Shown piece after piece: positions 23,357-32,249 of a DNA stretch of 64,000 nucleotides. The position numbers and the translations under genes are program-made. The notes under the pieces are model-generated. The model was given only the letters and a program-made list of their open reading frames with translations, searched no databases and was not told the origin of the DNA. The stretch is from Vagococcus zengguangii. GTDB taxonomy: Bacteria > Bacillota > Bacilli > Lactobacillales > Vagococcaceae. The DNA is taken from the NCBI RefSeq assembly GCF_005145005.1, contig NZ_CP039712.1:88501-152500 (forward strand), in the 5' to 3' direction. Every line of letters starts with the position of its first letter. Position 1 is the stretch's first letter.

Positions 23357-24343
23357 ATTAAATATTTTTGTCAACCACTCCCAAGCCACTTGTTCCGGAT
23401 GTTCTGTCACAACATCTGCTTCAATCGGTTGTTCTTCATATATCTTGCCATTTAAGTCTTTAGCTTTTACGCCAGCTAAGGCGACATAATAATTTTTGTA
23501 TAGTTGAAACGATGCGACACCAGTTGCCAGTCCGGCTGTTGCTTCACCAAATTGTTTTACGTGCGGCTGTCCTTTAAAAGCAACGAGTAAAATCTCCGCG
23601 GCACTAGCGGTTCCACCGTTAGTTAAAATGGCAATCGGCAGATTTAGGTATTTAGTCTGTTCATTAAGACTTAGGATTTCCTCGTCATCAATGATTAAAT
23701 GATTTTCTGCTAGTTTAATTGGGAACTCTTGTTGTTGGTTATCGACGTAATAGAGCAAATCACCTTTAGGGAACAAAGAGGTAACTGCTCCAAACATTGG
23801 GATAATATTACCTCCAAGATTATTTCTTAGATCAATGATAACGCCTTTGAGTTCGCTTGCTTGGGCGAGTTGTTTAGTAACACTTTGAATGTAGTCGTTA
23901 ATCAGCTGGGCATCATCTGAACTAAAGGTCGGTAAATAAATGGTCGCAATCCCTTTATTGATGCGAACAGACGGTGAAACTGGCGTAAAATTAGGTGCAC
24001 CATTAAGTTCTTCATCGCTAAAAGCTTTTATAAATGAGTGATGCCCACCAGCAATTACGGCAGCACTATTTAACACAGGTAAGGCTTCCTCGAAGCTGTG
24101 GGCTTGTTTGGCTAGGGCCTTGAATTCAGGGATTTGTGCTTTAAAATCATGTTCTGTGGAATAAATACCGTAACGTTCCATCATAAAAAGAGCATCATCT
24201 ACTAAGCGGGTTGTACTAGGTTTGAACAAGTAAATCGGTTTTTTTAGAAAAATGATGCCTAATTTTCCACTAAATAAGAAAGTGAAAGCTAGCAGCAATA
24301 GTATGAGATATATGATACAGCGTTTTTTCATCGTTAGGTTCAA
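23348..24343 (-). CDS. S41-family (tail-specific) serine peptidase, membrane anchored
   Basis: 331 residues with a TTG start 9 bases after AGAGAGG. A single N-terminal membrane helix (about 9-25) anchors the enzyme outside the cell. The peptidase domain shows GVIIDLRNNLGGNIIPM around residue 165-180 and the nucleophile serine in NGGTASAAEILL around 245, followed by FGEATAG. There is no PDZ domain and no lysine of the CtpA kind, so it resembles the compact S41 branch (Ser-Glu type) rather than C-terminal processing protease. Its substrate is unknown. It shares a short intergenic region with the PHP phosphatase upstream. Confidence 0.85.
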   Translation of the reverse strand: MNLTMKKRCIIYLILLLLAFTFLFSGKLGIIFLKKPIYLFKPSTTRLVDDALFMMERYGIYSTEHDFKAQIPEFKALAKQAHSFEEALPVLNSAAVIAGGHHSFIKAFSDEELNGAPNFTPVSPSVRINKGIATIYLPTFSSDDAQLINDYIQSVTKQLAQASELKGVIIDLRNNLGGNIIPMFGAVTSLFPKGDLLYYVDNQQQEFPIKLAENHLIIDDEEILSLNEQTKYLNLPIAILTNGGTASAAEILLVAFKGQPHVKQFGEATAGLATGVASFQLYKNYYVALAGVKAKDLNGKIYEEQPIEADVVTEHPEQVAWEWLTKIFNKK

Positions 24344-24410
24344 TTGCTTATTCCTCTCTGCACGTTCAGTCTAGGTAGTCAATGTTTCCCACATTAGATA
24401 CATAACATAG

Positions 24411-25190
24411 TTAAAACCTGACTAACCTCAATTTTCCTTGTTGATAGGTTGCGAGTTCATTAATACCGAATCCTTTTAAGAAATGTTTCATTTGGTCATA
24501 GCCTAATTCATAATCTTCCGCGCGATGAGCGTCAGAGCCTAAGCTAAATAACTTACCGCCCAGTGATAAATAAAGTGGTACGGCATATTCATAGAGAGCT
24601 TGGTTGTGATAGCTAACAAAGCTTTTAGCATTTAATTCAAACGCTAATTCTTTATTGATTGCCGCTTTAAAAACAGGTATCAAGTAAGGTTCGGCATAGT
24701 GCTTGAACGTTTCAACATCTAGCGTTAAGCGTCGCACACCATAATCAAAATGTGTCATAATGTTGGCTGGATCGACGGTTTTAATGGCTTCAAGTAGTCG
24801 TGTATAGTAATCCTTAATTAACGTTTCGGGCTCTAAAGTTAACACAATATCGTCCATAAAGTCGTATTCACCGTTTTGATGGACGCTTAATAGTTGAACA
24901 TCGTAGTCATGACCGGCTAAATAGTTCTGAATTAACGGCCAATGTTCCGGTACAAAACCAATTTCAATCCCTTTTAAAATAGGAATATCTTGTTGGGCAT
25001 TTAGACGGTCGACTTCTGCCGCATAGTCGGCGTAATTCGGCATACTATCCTCAAAGTTGTCCCAGGGGTTTTTAAAGTCAAGATGCTCTGTAGTTACGAG
25101 AACCTTAGGGGAACGTGCTAAGTAGTTCTCAAATGTTTCACTTGAATCAAACGAATGATACGTGTGCAAATGTTGATCATAATAGGTCAT
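24411..25190 (-). CDS. PHP-domain phosphatase, histidinol-phosphatase-like
   Basis: 259 residues from the ATG at 25190, right after GGAGGG; the frame stays open upstream but without a better start. The PHP metal site is visible: DQHLHTYHS (His7, His9), VTTEHLD, GIEIGF, SVHQNG, and SDAH near the C terminus. Family members of this length include HisJ/HisK histidinol phosphatases. No other histidine biosynthesis gene is nearby, so the physiological substrate is open. It is encoded alone between the S41 peptidase and the LysR regulator. Confidence 0.87.
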   Translation of the reverse strand: MTYYDQHLHTYHSFDSSETFENYLARSPKVLVTTEHLDFKNPWDNFEDSMPNYADYAAEVDRLNAQQDIPILKGIEIGFVPEHWPLIQNYLAGHDYDVQLLSVHQNGEYDFMDDIVLTLEPETLIKDYYTRLLEAIKTVDPANIMTHFDYGVRRLTLDVETFKHYAEPYLIPVFKAAINKELAFELNAKSFVSYHNQALYEYAVPLYLSLGGKLFSLGSDAHRAEDYELGYDQMKHFLKGFGINELATYQQGKLRLVRF

Positions 25191-25300
25191 TGAATTCCCT
25201 CCTTTGCAGTCACTGTACCACATTTGAACAATCATAAAAAGCTTCGTTTAATAAAATTGCTATTTTTTAATTTAATAAGCGAATCAATCAGCTGATTCGC

Positions 25301-26203
25301 TTATTTGGGGTCGATAAAAATGGTGAGAAGTAAGTCTAAAACGAATTGTTCAAGGGCCGTGTAATGTTGTTTTTTTAAGCGACAAAGTGTTACCCTCCAA
25401 GGAATAGGCTCATTCATGCGTTTGATTATTAAATCGTCTAAGTATTGTTGTTTAACTAATGGTTGCGGGATGAAGGCAATCAAGTTATCGTTCATGCGCA
25501 CCGCGTTAACTAAGAAATCCCAAGAGCTAGTTTCTAAACTGATGGTCTGATCGAGTTGTATCTGTTCAAAGCGCGCTTTTATGAGGTGATGATTCATGAA
25601 TGATTCGTCAAAAATTGCGATGTTTTGATTATGAAGGTCCGGCCAGTTAATCGTCTTTTTTTGGCTCAGATGGTGATTGGGTGACATAAGAAGGACTAAC
25701 TCAGAAGTTTGAATGAGATACGTATCAATCAATTTGCGAGAGAGTCCTTCGGGATGAAGTAAAACGGCTAAATCAACCGTTTCTAGCAGTAAATCTTGCT
25801 TGAGTAATTCGGTGTTTTTTTCTTGAATATCAAAGTGGATTTCGGGATGTTGCATCATAATTTTTGGCAAAATAGAGGAAAAAACTACTGACAGTAGAAA
25901 GGGAGGGAGGCCAATCGTAACGGTTCCTTTAATGTCAGTTTGGTGGTTATGAAGATTATGTTGCATTCTATAATATTGTTTAATAAGTTCTTGAGCGTCT
26001 TGATAGAAAATTTTTCCGGCTAGCGTGAGTCCGAGTAGCTTGTTTTGCTGACGTTGGAACAATTTAATGCCTTCTTTTTCTTCAAAATTATTGATCATGA
26101 CACTTAGCGTCGGTTGTGAGATATAGAGGCTACGGGCGGTACGACTGAGATTGAAGTCATTTTCGACAATTGCGATAAAATAACGCAGATGTTTAATATC
26201 CAT
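25301..26203 (-). CDS. LysR-family regulator, probable regulator of the ketone-body operon
   Basis: 300 residues from ATG 26203 after AGGAGG; the frame extends to 26320 but lacks a ribosome binding site. The N-terminal winged helix (1-60) reads MDIKHLRYFIAIVENDFNLSRTARSLYISQPTLSVMI, followed by the linker helix and a periplasmic-binding-protein-like effector domain (GTVTIGLPPFLLS from about 92). It is divergent from the thiolase gene with 183 bp between, the standard LysR arrangement, so acetoacetate, 3-hydroxybutyrate or a CoA ester is a likely effector. Confidence 0.9.
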   Translation of the reverse strand: MDIKHLRYFIAIVENDFNLSRTARSLYISQPTLSVMINNFEEKEGIKLFQRQQNKLLGLTLAGKIFYQDAQELIKQYYRMQHNLHNHQTDIKGTVTIGLPPFLLSVVFSSILPKIMMQHPEIHFDIQEKNTELLKQDLLLETVDLAVLLHPEGLSRKLIDTYLIQTSELVLLMSPNHHLSQKKTINWPDLHNQNIAIFDESFMNHHLIKARFEQIQLDQTISLETSSWDFLVNAVRMNDNLIAFIPQPLVKQQYLDDLIIKRMNEPIPWRVTLCRLKKQHYTALEQFVLDLLLTIFIDPK

Positions 26204-26386
26204 GGTGTTAACCTCCTTAGATATCCCTACTTTAAGTTTAGAAGGGTCAAAGTCAAAAAGCAACGGAAGTCTTTGCCATAAAAAAAAGCAATCGCCCCCT
26301 AAAAAATCGGTATTTCTCAATCATTAATGGTCTTGCTATGCTTAATATGTAGGGTTGGTTTTTTCTTTGTAAAGGAGATGCTCGAT

Positions 26387-27574
26387 ATGAAAAAAGAAGT
26401 GGTAATTGTTGCGGCGGGACGGACACCAATTGGTTCATTTGGTGGTAGCTACAAAAATGTTTCTGCGGTCACTTTAGGGCAAACAGTGGTTGAGGGGCTA
26501 CTTGAACAAATTAATTTGGAACCGAATTTAGTGGATGAGGTGATTTTTGGGAATATTTTAAATGCGGGATTAGGTCAAAATGTAGCGCGTCAAATTACGA
26601 TCAATGCGGGACTGCCTGATAGTGTTCCAGCGATGACCATTGATATGCTTTGTGGTTCTGGTTTAAGAGCGGTCGAGCTGGCGGTGCAAAGTATTTTGTG
26701 TGGCGATGCAGATATTATAGTAGCAGGCGGGACAGAAAATATGAGTCAGGCCGGGTATTTGCTGCGCGATTATCGTTGGGGAGGTCGTCTGGGTGATGGT
26801 CAAATTGTTGACACACTCGTTTATGATGGCTTGACTGATGTATTTAATCAGTATCATATGGGGGGAACGGCTGAAAATATTGCCAAGAAGTATGAAATAA
26901 CGCGTGAAGACCAAGATCGATTTGCCGAAACTAGCCAGCAACGGGCGACACAAGCGCAACAAAGTGGTCGCTTCCAAGATGAAATCATTCCAGTCATGGT
27001 GCCACAACGTAAAGGTGAAGATTTAGTGGTCAGTGAGGATGAATATATCAAACCAAATACCACACTTGAAAAATTAGCGCGGCTACGTCCGGCCTTTATC
27101 CGTGATGAGACAGGTACGGTCACAGCGGGAAATGCTTCAGGGATTAATGATGGTGCGGCAGCGGTAATTGTGATGAGTGCAGAAAAAGCTAAAGAACTAG
27201 ACTTGCCAATTTTAGCTACGATTAAAGGTTATGCCAATGTAGGAGTTGACCCTAAAATTATGGGGACAGGACCGATTCCTGCTACTCGCAAAGTGTTAGC
27301 TAAAGCGGGTTGGACGCTAGCGGATTTAGAGTTAGTTGAAGCTAATGAAGCATTTGCTGCCCAATCTTTGAGTGTGATTCGTGAACTAGGTTTAAATCCT
27401 GACATTGTTAATGTTAATGGTGGAGCGATTGCGCTAGGTCATCCGATAGGTGCCAGTGGTGCGCGTATTTTAGTCACGTTACTTTATGAAATGGCTAAGC
27501 GTGATGTAAGCAAAGGATTGGCGACGCTTTGTGTCGGTGGAGGACAAGGAACTGCGCTACTTGTAGAAAGGTAA
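26387..27574 (+). CDS. Acetyl-CoA acetyltransferase (thiolase)
   Basis: 395 residues from ATG 26387 after AAAGGAG; the open frame upstream to 26327 is not needed. The catalytic residues of a thiolase are present: acyl-accepting Cys89 ([11 protein letters not shown]), His352 ([13 protein letters not shown]) and Cys382 (TLCVGGGQG). The enzyme interconverts acetoacetyl-CoA and two acetyl-CoA. As the first gene of an operon with CoA transferase and hydroxybutyrate dehydrogenase, it most likely acts in the degradative (thiolysis) direction, but the reverse is possible. It is a second-type thiolase context, distinct from the mevalonate mvaE of enterococci. Confidence 0.93.
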   Translation: MKKEVVIVAAGRTPIGSFGGSYKNVSAVTLGQTVVEGLLEQINLEPNLVDEVIFGNILNAGLGQNVARQITINAGLPDSVPAMTIDMLCGSGLRAVELAVQSILCGDADIIVAGGTENMSQAGYLLRDYRWGGRLGDGQIVDTLVYDGLTDVFNQYHMGGTAENIAKKYEITREDQDRFAETSQQRATQAQQSGRFQDEIIPVMVPQRKGEDLVVSEDEYIKPNTTLEKLARLRPAFIRDETGTVTAGNASGINDGAAAVIVMSAEKAKELDLPILATIKGYANVGVDPKIMGTGPIPATRKVLAKAGWTLADLELVEANEAFAAQSLSVIRELGLNPDIVNVNGGAIALGHPIGASGARILVTLLYEMAKRDVSKGLATLCVGGGQGTALLVER

Positions 27575-27593
27575 CCATGAAGGGGATGGGATA

Positions 27594-28265
27594 ATGGCTA
27601 AGAAAATAACATTAGCAGAAGCGACGCGTCTAATTAAACCGGGTCAACGGGTGATGGTAGGTGGTTTCATGGCTAACGGAACACCGGAAGCGTTAATCGA
27701 CGCTTTAGTCGCTAAAGGTGTCAACGACTTAACGTTAATCTGTAATGACGCCGGCTTCCCTGATAAAGGGGTAGGCAAAATGGTGGCAAAACATCAATTC
27801 TCAAAAATTATTGCCTCACATATTGGGCTAAATAAAGAAGCGGGCCGTCAAATGAACGAAGGCGAAACAAACATCGAATTAGTCCCTCAAGGTACATTGG
27901 CTGAGCAAATCCGAGCAGGGGCTTTTGGTTTAGGCGGCTTTTTGACACCAACTGGGCTTGGGACGCTAGTTGAAGAAGGCAAGACGAAATTTGAGGTCGA
28001 TGGTCAATTATATTTACTCGAAAAACCAATCAAAGCAGATGTGGCGTTAATTTTGGCTGATCTGGCAGATGAATGGGGGAATTTACGCTATAGGGGATCA
28101 GAAAATAATTTCAATCATTTAATGGCGATGAACGCTGATGTCACAATTGTCTGGGCGCGTAAAGTAGTGCCTATCGGGACGATTGCGCCAAGTGATGTGC
28201 AGACGCCTCATATTTTTGTCGATTATTTAGTGGATGGAGGTGCGAGCGATGACGAAACTAAGTAA
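27594..28265 (+). CDS. scoA: 3-oxoacid CoA-transferase subunit A
   Basis: 223 residues. The family signature VMVGGFMANGTPEALIDALV is near the N terminus; LIDCNDAGF-like LICNDAGFPDKG, GTLAEQIRAGAFGLGGFLTPTG and the C-terminal NFNHLMAMNADVTIVWARK are characteristic of AtoD/ScoA subunits. With subunit B it moves CoA from succinyl-CoA or acetyl-CoA to acetoacetate. The stop overlaps the start of subunit B (ATG 28249), the usual coupling of the two subunits. Confidence 0.93.
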   Translation: MAKKITLAEATRLIKPGQRVMVGGFMANGTPEALIDALVAKGVNDLTLICNDAGFPDKGVGKMVAKHQFSKIIASHIGLNKEAGRQMNEGETNIELVPQGTLAEQIRAGAFGLGGFLTPTGLGTLVEEGKTKFEVDGQLYLLEKPIKADVALILADLADEWGNLRYRGSENNFNHLMAMNADVTIVWARKVVPIGTIAPSDVQTPHIFVDYLVDGGASDDETK

Positions 28266-29673
28266 AGCGCAACTACAGGAACGTATCGCCAGACGAGTAG
28301 CACAAGAATTACCGAATCACTCCTTAGTAAATTTAGGAATTGGCTTGCCAACTAAAGTAGCCAATTATTTGCCAGAAGGCGTGACGATTACGTTGCAATC
28401 CGAAAATGGTTTTGTAGGCCTTGATAAAGCGGGTGATGAGCCAGATCCAACCATTGTTAATGCCGGTGGTCAAGTGGTTGGGATTGTTGACGGCGGTGCC
28501 TTTTTTGACAGTGCCACATCATTTGGGATTATTCGTGGCGGACATGTTGATGTAACGGTGTTGGGGGCGTTGCAAGTCGATGAACAAGGCAATATTGCCA
28601 ACTACTTAATACCAGGTAAAATGGTGCCGGGGATGGGTGGTGCGATGGATTTATTAGTAGGGGCTAAAAAAGTCATCGTCGCAATGGAACACACTAATAA
28701 AGGCAAATGGAAAATTTTGAAACAGTGTAATTTACCGTTAACCGCTGTTAAAGTCGTCGATTTAATTATTACGGAGATGGGTGTTTTTTCTGTCGGAGAA
28801 GCGGGTGTTGTGGTGGAAGAAATTCATCCAGATTATACGTTAGCAGAGGTACAGGCAGCCACGGAAGTTACGTTAATAACTAAAAAAAGGAGAATTAATA
28901 TGTCCAAACAAGTTGTTTTTATTACAGGTTCAGCAAGCGGTATAGGTAAACAAATTGGTGAAACCTTCCTAAAAGAAGGCAAAATCGTGATGTTTTCCGA
29001 TATTAATCAAGAAAAGTTAGATGAAGTAGTGAAAGACTATATTGCGCAAGGTTATGACGCAGATAGTGTGTTGTGTGATGTGACCAGTGAAGACGCCATT
29101 AACGCTGCGATTGACACAACGGTTGAACGATACGGCCGTCTAGATATTTTAATTAATAACGCAGGTCTACAACACGTTTCGATGATTGAAGATTTCCCGA
29201 CTGAAAAATTCGAGTTCATGATTAAAGTCATGTTGGTGGCACCGTTTATCGCTATCAAACGCGCCTTTCCAATTATGAAAAAACAAGGGTTCGGGCGGAT
29301 TATTAGTACTGCTTCCATTAATGGTTTGATTGGTTTTTCGGGTAAAGCCGCCTATAATTCAGCTAAACATGGCTTGCTAGGGTTAACGAAAGTAGCTGCG
29401 CTTGAAGCAGCTGATTCAGGCATAACCGTCAATGCTATTTGTCCCGGTTACGTTGACACACCACTTGTTCGTGGCCAATTTGATGATTTATCAAAGACAC
29501 GTAATATTCCGCTAGAAAAAGTTTTAGAAGAGGTGCTGTATCCATTAGTGCCACAAAAACGTTTACTAGATGTGCAAGAAATTGCTGACTATGTGTCTTA
29601 CTTAGCTAGTGACAAAGCAGACGGCATTACTGGACAACCAATTGTATTAGACGGAGGTTATACCGCTCAATAA
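28249..29673 (+). CDS. In-frame fusion: 3-oxoacid CoA-transferase subunit B + 3-hydroxybutyrate dehydrogenase
   Basis: 474 codons without a stop. Codons 1-217 (28249-28899) are a full-length CoA-transferase subunit B with catalytic Glu52 (QSENGFVGL) and GMGGAMDLL; codons 218-474 (28900-29673) are a complete short-chain dehydrogenase with TGSASGIG at its start, NNAG, and Tyr152/Lys156 (YNSAKHG) in BdhA numbering. No domain residue is lost, and the second part keeps its own AAAGGAG and ATG, so free BdhA can still be made. The transferase reading frame enters the BdhA frame across an A7 run; one extra A would place a TAA just before that ATG. The start is ATG 28249 after GGAGG. BdhA oxidises 3-hydroxybutyrate to acetoacetate with NAD. 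Confidence 0.9.
   Translation: MTKLSKAQLQERIARRVAQELPNHSLVNLGIGLPTKVANYLPEGVTITLQSENGFVGLDKAGDEPDPTIVNAGGQVVGIVDGGAFFDSATSFGIIRGGHVDVTVLGALQVDEQGNIANYLIPGKMVPGMGGAMDLLVGAKKVIVAMEHTNKGKWKILKQCNLPLTAVKVVDLIITEMGVFSVGEAGVVVEEIHPDYTLAEVQAATEVTLITKKRRINMSKQVVFITGSASGIGKQIGETFLKEGKIVMFSDINQEKLDEVVKDYIAQGYDADSVLCDVTSEDAINAAIDTTVERYGRLDILINNAGLQHVSMIEDFPTEKFEFMIKVMLVAPFIAIKRAFPIMKKQGFGRIISTASINGLIGFSGKAAYNSAKHGLLGLTKVAALEAADSGITVNAICPGYVDTPLVRGQFDDLSKTRNIPLEKVLEEVLYPLVPQKRLLDVQEIADYVSYLASDKADGITGQPIVLDGGYTAQ
28882..28902 (+). promoter_or_regulatory. A7 tract, internal ribosome binding site and start of the BdhA part
   Basis: Seven A (28882-28888) run into GGAG (28889-28892), a 7-nt spacer and ATG 28900-28902. 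The site is a normal ribosome binding site for bdhA lying inside the continuous reading frame. The homopolymer is a natural point for slippage or a one-base sequencing error. Confidence 0.8.
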
Positions 29674-29694
29674 AGATCTGAGTGAGTTAGAAGG

Positions 29695-29734
29695 GTTAGT
29701 AACATAATTGAAAAAGTGTTGCTAACTTTTTTTT
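29695..29734 (+). terminator. Hairpin with T8 between BdhA and the permease gene
   Basis: GTTAGTAACA (29695-29704) pairs with TGTTGCTAAC (29717-29726), one G-U pair, 12-nt loop, then T8. It precedes the permease ribosome binding site, so it would reduce read-through into the transporter gene. Confidence 0.72.
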
Positions 29735-29752
29735 GATGAAAGGAGCAAGACG

Positions 29753-31090
29753 ATGGAGATGATTGCGCCGATTGGTGTGCTAATAGGGCTAGTCGCGATT
29801 ATTTATTTTACAGTGAAAGAAATCAATATTTTAATCGCTGCCCCGCTAGCCACTTTAATTGTGATAGTGTTGAACAATATGTCAATTGTTGATTCTTTGT
29901 TGGGAAAAGAAGCCAATAACTACATGGGAGCCCTGTCAACGTATGTGATGAATTATTTTGCTATTTTTTTACTCGGTTCGATTTTGGCAAAATTAATGGA
30001 AGTAAGTGGAGCGACAACCGCCATTGCTGATTTCATATTAAGCAAGGCTGGTTATGAAAATCCTTATCGCGTACTCGTGGCAATTTTTATTATTAGTGCC
30101 ATTTTGACGTATGGTGGAATCAGCTTGTTTGTCGTAATGTTTGCTATTTTACCATTAGCACGCTCGTTATTTAGAAAAATGGATTTGTCTTGGAATTTGA
30201 TTCAAGTACCGCTGTGGTTAGGAATCGCAACGTTTACGATGACGATTTTACCTGGAACACCGGCAATTCAAAATGTTATTCCGATTGAATACTTGAATAC
30301 CTCCTTAACATCAGCTTTAGTTCCCAGTTTGTTAGGAAGTATTGGTTGTGTTATCTTCGGATTATTTTATATGAACTATTGTTTGAAAAAGAGTTTAGCA
30401 GCCGGAGAAACCTACGCGACTTATACCGATGGTGGTGAAGAAGAATTGACTGAAAAAGCTTTACCGCCTTTTATATCCAGTATTGCGCCATTAGTTTTAT
30501 TAGTAATAGTTGCCATTAGTGGCAGTTTATTCGGCAACGAGTTTATTAAAAAAAACATTATCTACGCCGCCTTACTAACGGGAATCGTGGTGGCGTTAGT
30601 GTTGTTTTGGTCATTTATTGATAAAAAAATTGCGACCTTAAGCGTTGGGGCAGGTGGCTCGCTGGCGCCAATTTTTGCGACAGCTTCAGCGGTCGCCTTT
30701 GGAGCAGTTGTAATGGTCGCGCCAGGATTTGAAGTTTATTCGGATTTGATTTTGAATATACCTGGCAGTCCGCTAATTAGCTTAACGGTTTTAACATCAG
30801 CCATGGCGGCAATTACTGGGTCATCTTCAGGAGCGCTAGGGATTGTTATGCCTAACTTTGCGCAGTACTATTTAGACGCTGGTGTACATCCAGAAATGAT
30901 CCACCGCGTCGCTGCCGTTGCCTCGAATATTTTAACGATTGTCCCCCAATGTGGTGTGTTTCTAACGTTTATAAGTTTGACAGGCTTAACCCACAAAAAT
31001 GGCTTTAAGCAAACCATTATTACCGTATTTGGCAGTACGTTGATTGCGGAGGTAATAATAATTTTGGTGGGGGCTTTGATGTACGGGTAG
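29753..31090 (+). CDS. GntP-family permease, probable 3-hydroxybutyrate/acid transporter
   Basis: 445 residues, about 12 hydrophobic segments. It starts MEMIAPIGVLIGLVAIIYFTV and contains GGISLFVVMFAILPLARSLF, LPGTPAIQNVIP and ITGSSSGALGIVMP, which fit the GntP/ion-transporter superfamily that includes gluconate and D-3-hydroxybutyrate permeases. As the last gene of the ketone-body cluster, import or export of 3-hydroxybutyrate or acetoacetate is the best guess. The start is ATG 29753 after AAAGGAG. It is partly insulated from the upstream genes by a terminator-like hairpin. Confidence 0.86.
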   Translation: MEMIAPIGVLIGLVAIIYFTVKEINILIAAPLATLIVIVLNNMSIVDSLLGKEANNYMGALSTYVMNYFAIFLLGSILAKLMEVSGATTAIADFILSKAGYENPYRVLVAIFIISAILTYGGISLFVVMFAILPLARSLFRKMDLSWNLIQVPLWLGIATFTMTILPGTPAIQNVIPIEYLNTSLTSALVPSLLGSIGCVIFGLFYMNYCLKKSLAAGETYATYTDGGEEELTEKALPPFISSIAPLVLLVIVAISGSLFGNEFIKKNIIYAALLTGIVVALVLFWSFIDKKIATLSVGAGGSLAPIFATASAVAFGAVVMVAPGFEVYSDLILNIPGSPLISLTVLTSAMAAITGSSSGALGIVMPNFAQYYLDAGVHPEMIHRVAAVASNILTIVPQCGVFLTFISLTGLTHKNGFKQTIITVFGSTLIAEVIIILVGALMYG

Positions 31091-31140
31091 CTGCTTGGAT
31101 GAAAAAATACTGATCGTTTTTTAAAGATTTTTTTATAATA

Positions 31141-31214
31141 AAGGTCATTTATGTTAAACTCAAATTATAACGATTTTATTAGCGGTTAAGGTGAGTTTTG
31201 GCATAAGTGACCTT
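31141..31214. repeat. Long inverted repeat upstream of the AraC-type regulator
   Basis: AAGGTCATTTATG (31141-31153) and CATAAGTGACCTT (31202-31214) are complementary at 12 of 13 positions with 48 bp between. A TATAAT-like box (31134-31139) and a TATAAC (31166-31171) lie beside or between the arms. It could be a looped operator pair for the AraC-type protein. Confidence 0.4.
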
Positions 31215-31278
31215 CATAATTGTGTAATTAATTATGGTGAATATTAGTCATAAATTAAATGAAAATTAAGGAGAAACC

Positions 31279-32157
31279 ATGAGTAGAAGTTCATTTTTTG
31301 AAATCCCTAATTTAGATGTACGTTTTCCATTTCGCTCTTTTTTGGATAACGGTCAAAGTTTTGTTTATCCGCATTGGCATAAAGAGGTGGAGTTTATTCG
31401 TGTTATTAAAGGTACGGTAAAAATTGGCGTAGATGATCAGCTGCTAACCTTGGCTGAAGGCGATATTTATTTTTTAGATAGCGGTGTGCCTCATTACTTT
31501 TTAGCTTCTCCAGAAAGTGTACGCGCAGTTTATCAATTTGATTTGTCGTTATTTAGTAGTATTTTATTTGATCAAAATTTTGGTGAGACTATCACAGAGA
31601 TTTTTGCGAGTCGTGAAAATTGGAGTCGAAATTGGCAAGATGGGACAACACAAACAATGCATGAATTGTTAAATAGATTATTAAGTAATTACGAGCAATT
31701 TCATCAGAATAATTTATACGAATTGCTTCTTGATTTACATCAATTGTTACGTATTATGTTGAAAGAATTGCCTCATAAACAGCAAAAAAGTCGTGCGGTG
31801 ATGACACTGAATTCATTAAAAGATAAAGAAACAATCGCTAAAATGGACACAATTTTTTCTTATTTAGAAGCTAACTATCATCAAAAAATTAGTTTGGAAG
31901 AAATTGCGCAGACCATTGGCTTTAACTCACAATATTTTTCACGATTTTTTAAAAAACAAACGGGTATCACCTTTACGGAATTTTTGACGGAATATCGGAT
32001 TAATATTGCTAAAGCATTGCTGAGTAGTGAAAACAGTTCGATGATTGAAATCTCTGAAAAATCAGGCTTTAACAGTGTCAAAACCTTTCATCATGTCTTC
32101 AAAGATAACGTAGGTATTTCGCCTAAAAAATACCAAAAGTCAATATCTGGGAATTAA
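31279..32157 (+). CDS. AraC-family regulator with cupin sensor
   Basis: 292 residues. The N-terminal cupin (about 20-110: YPHWHKEVEFIRVIKGTVKIGV, LAEGDIYFLDSGVPHYF) binds a small ligand, probably a sugar; the C-terminal AraC double helix-turn-helix (about 190-290: YHQKISLEEIAQTIGFNSQYFSRFFKKQTGITF ... EISEKSGFNSVKTFHHVFKDNVGISPKKY) binds DNA. Located 92 bp before and in the same direction as the oxidoreductase/isomerase operon, which it probably activates. The start is ATG 31279 after AAGGAG. Confidence 0.9.
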   Translation: MSRSSFFEIPNLDVRFPFRSFLDNGQSFVYPHWHKEVEFIRVIKGTVKIGVDDQLLTLAEGDIYFLDSGVPHYFLASPESVRAVYQFDLSLFSSILFDQNFGETITEIFASRENWSRNWQDGTTQTMHELLNRLLSNYEQFHQNNLYELLLDLHQLLRIMLKELPHKQQKSRAVMTLNSLKDKETIAKMDTIFSYLEANYHQKISLEEIAQTIGFNSQYFSRFFKKQTGITFTEFLTEYRINIAKALLSSENSSMIEISEKSGFNSVKTFHHVFKDNVGISPKKYQKSISGN

Positions 32158-32212
32158 AAACTATCCATTGGGAAGAAATCTTTCTTGTTTTTTTATATAG
32201 TGTTATTAATAA

Positions 32213-32226
32213 AGAAAACACTTACA
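32213..32226 (+). promoter_or_regulatory. cre-like CcpA site before the oxidoreductase operon
   Basis: AGAAAACACTTACA agrees with the TGWAANCGNTNWCA cre consensus at 12 of 14 positions (the central G and first T differ). It lies just downstream of AT-rich promoter-like sequence and before the ribosome binding site, where CcpA would block transcription. Confidence 0.42.
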
Positions 32227-32249
32227 AAAAACAGGAGGGATTTTTTATT

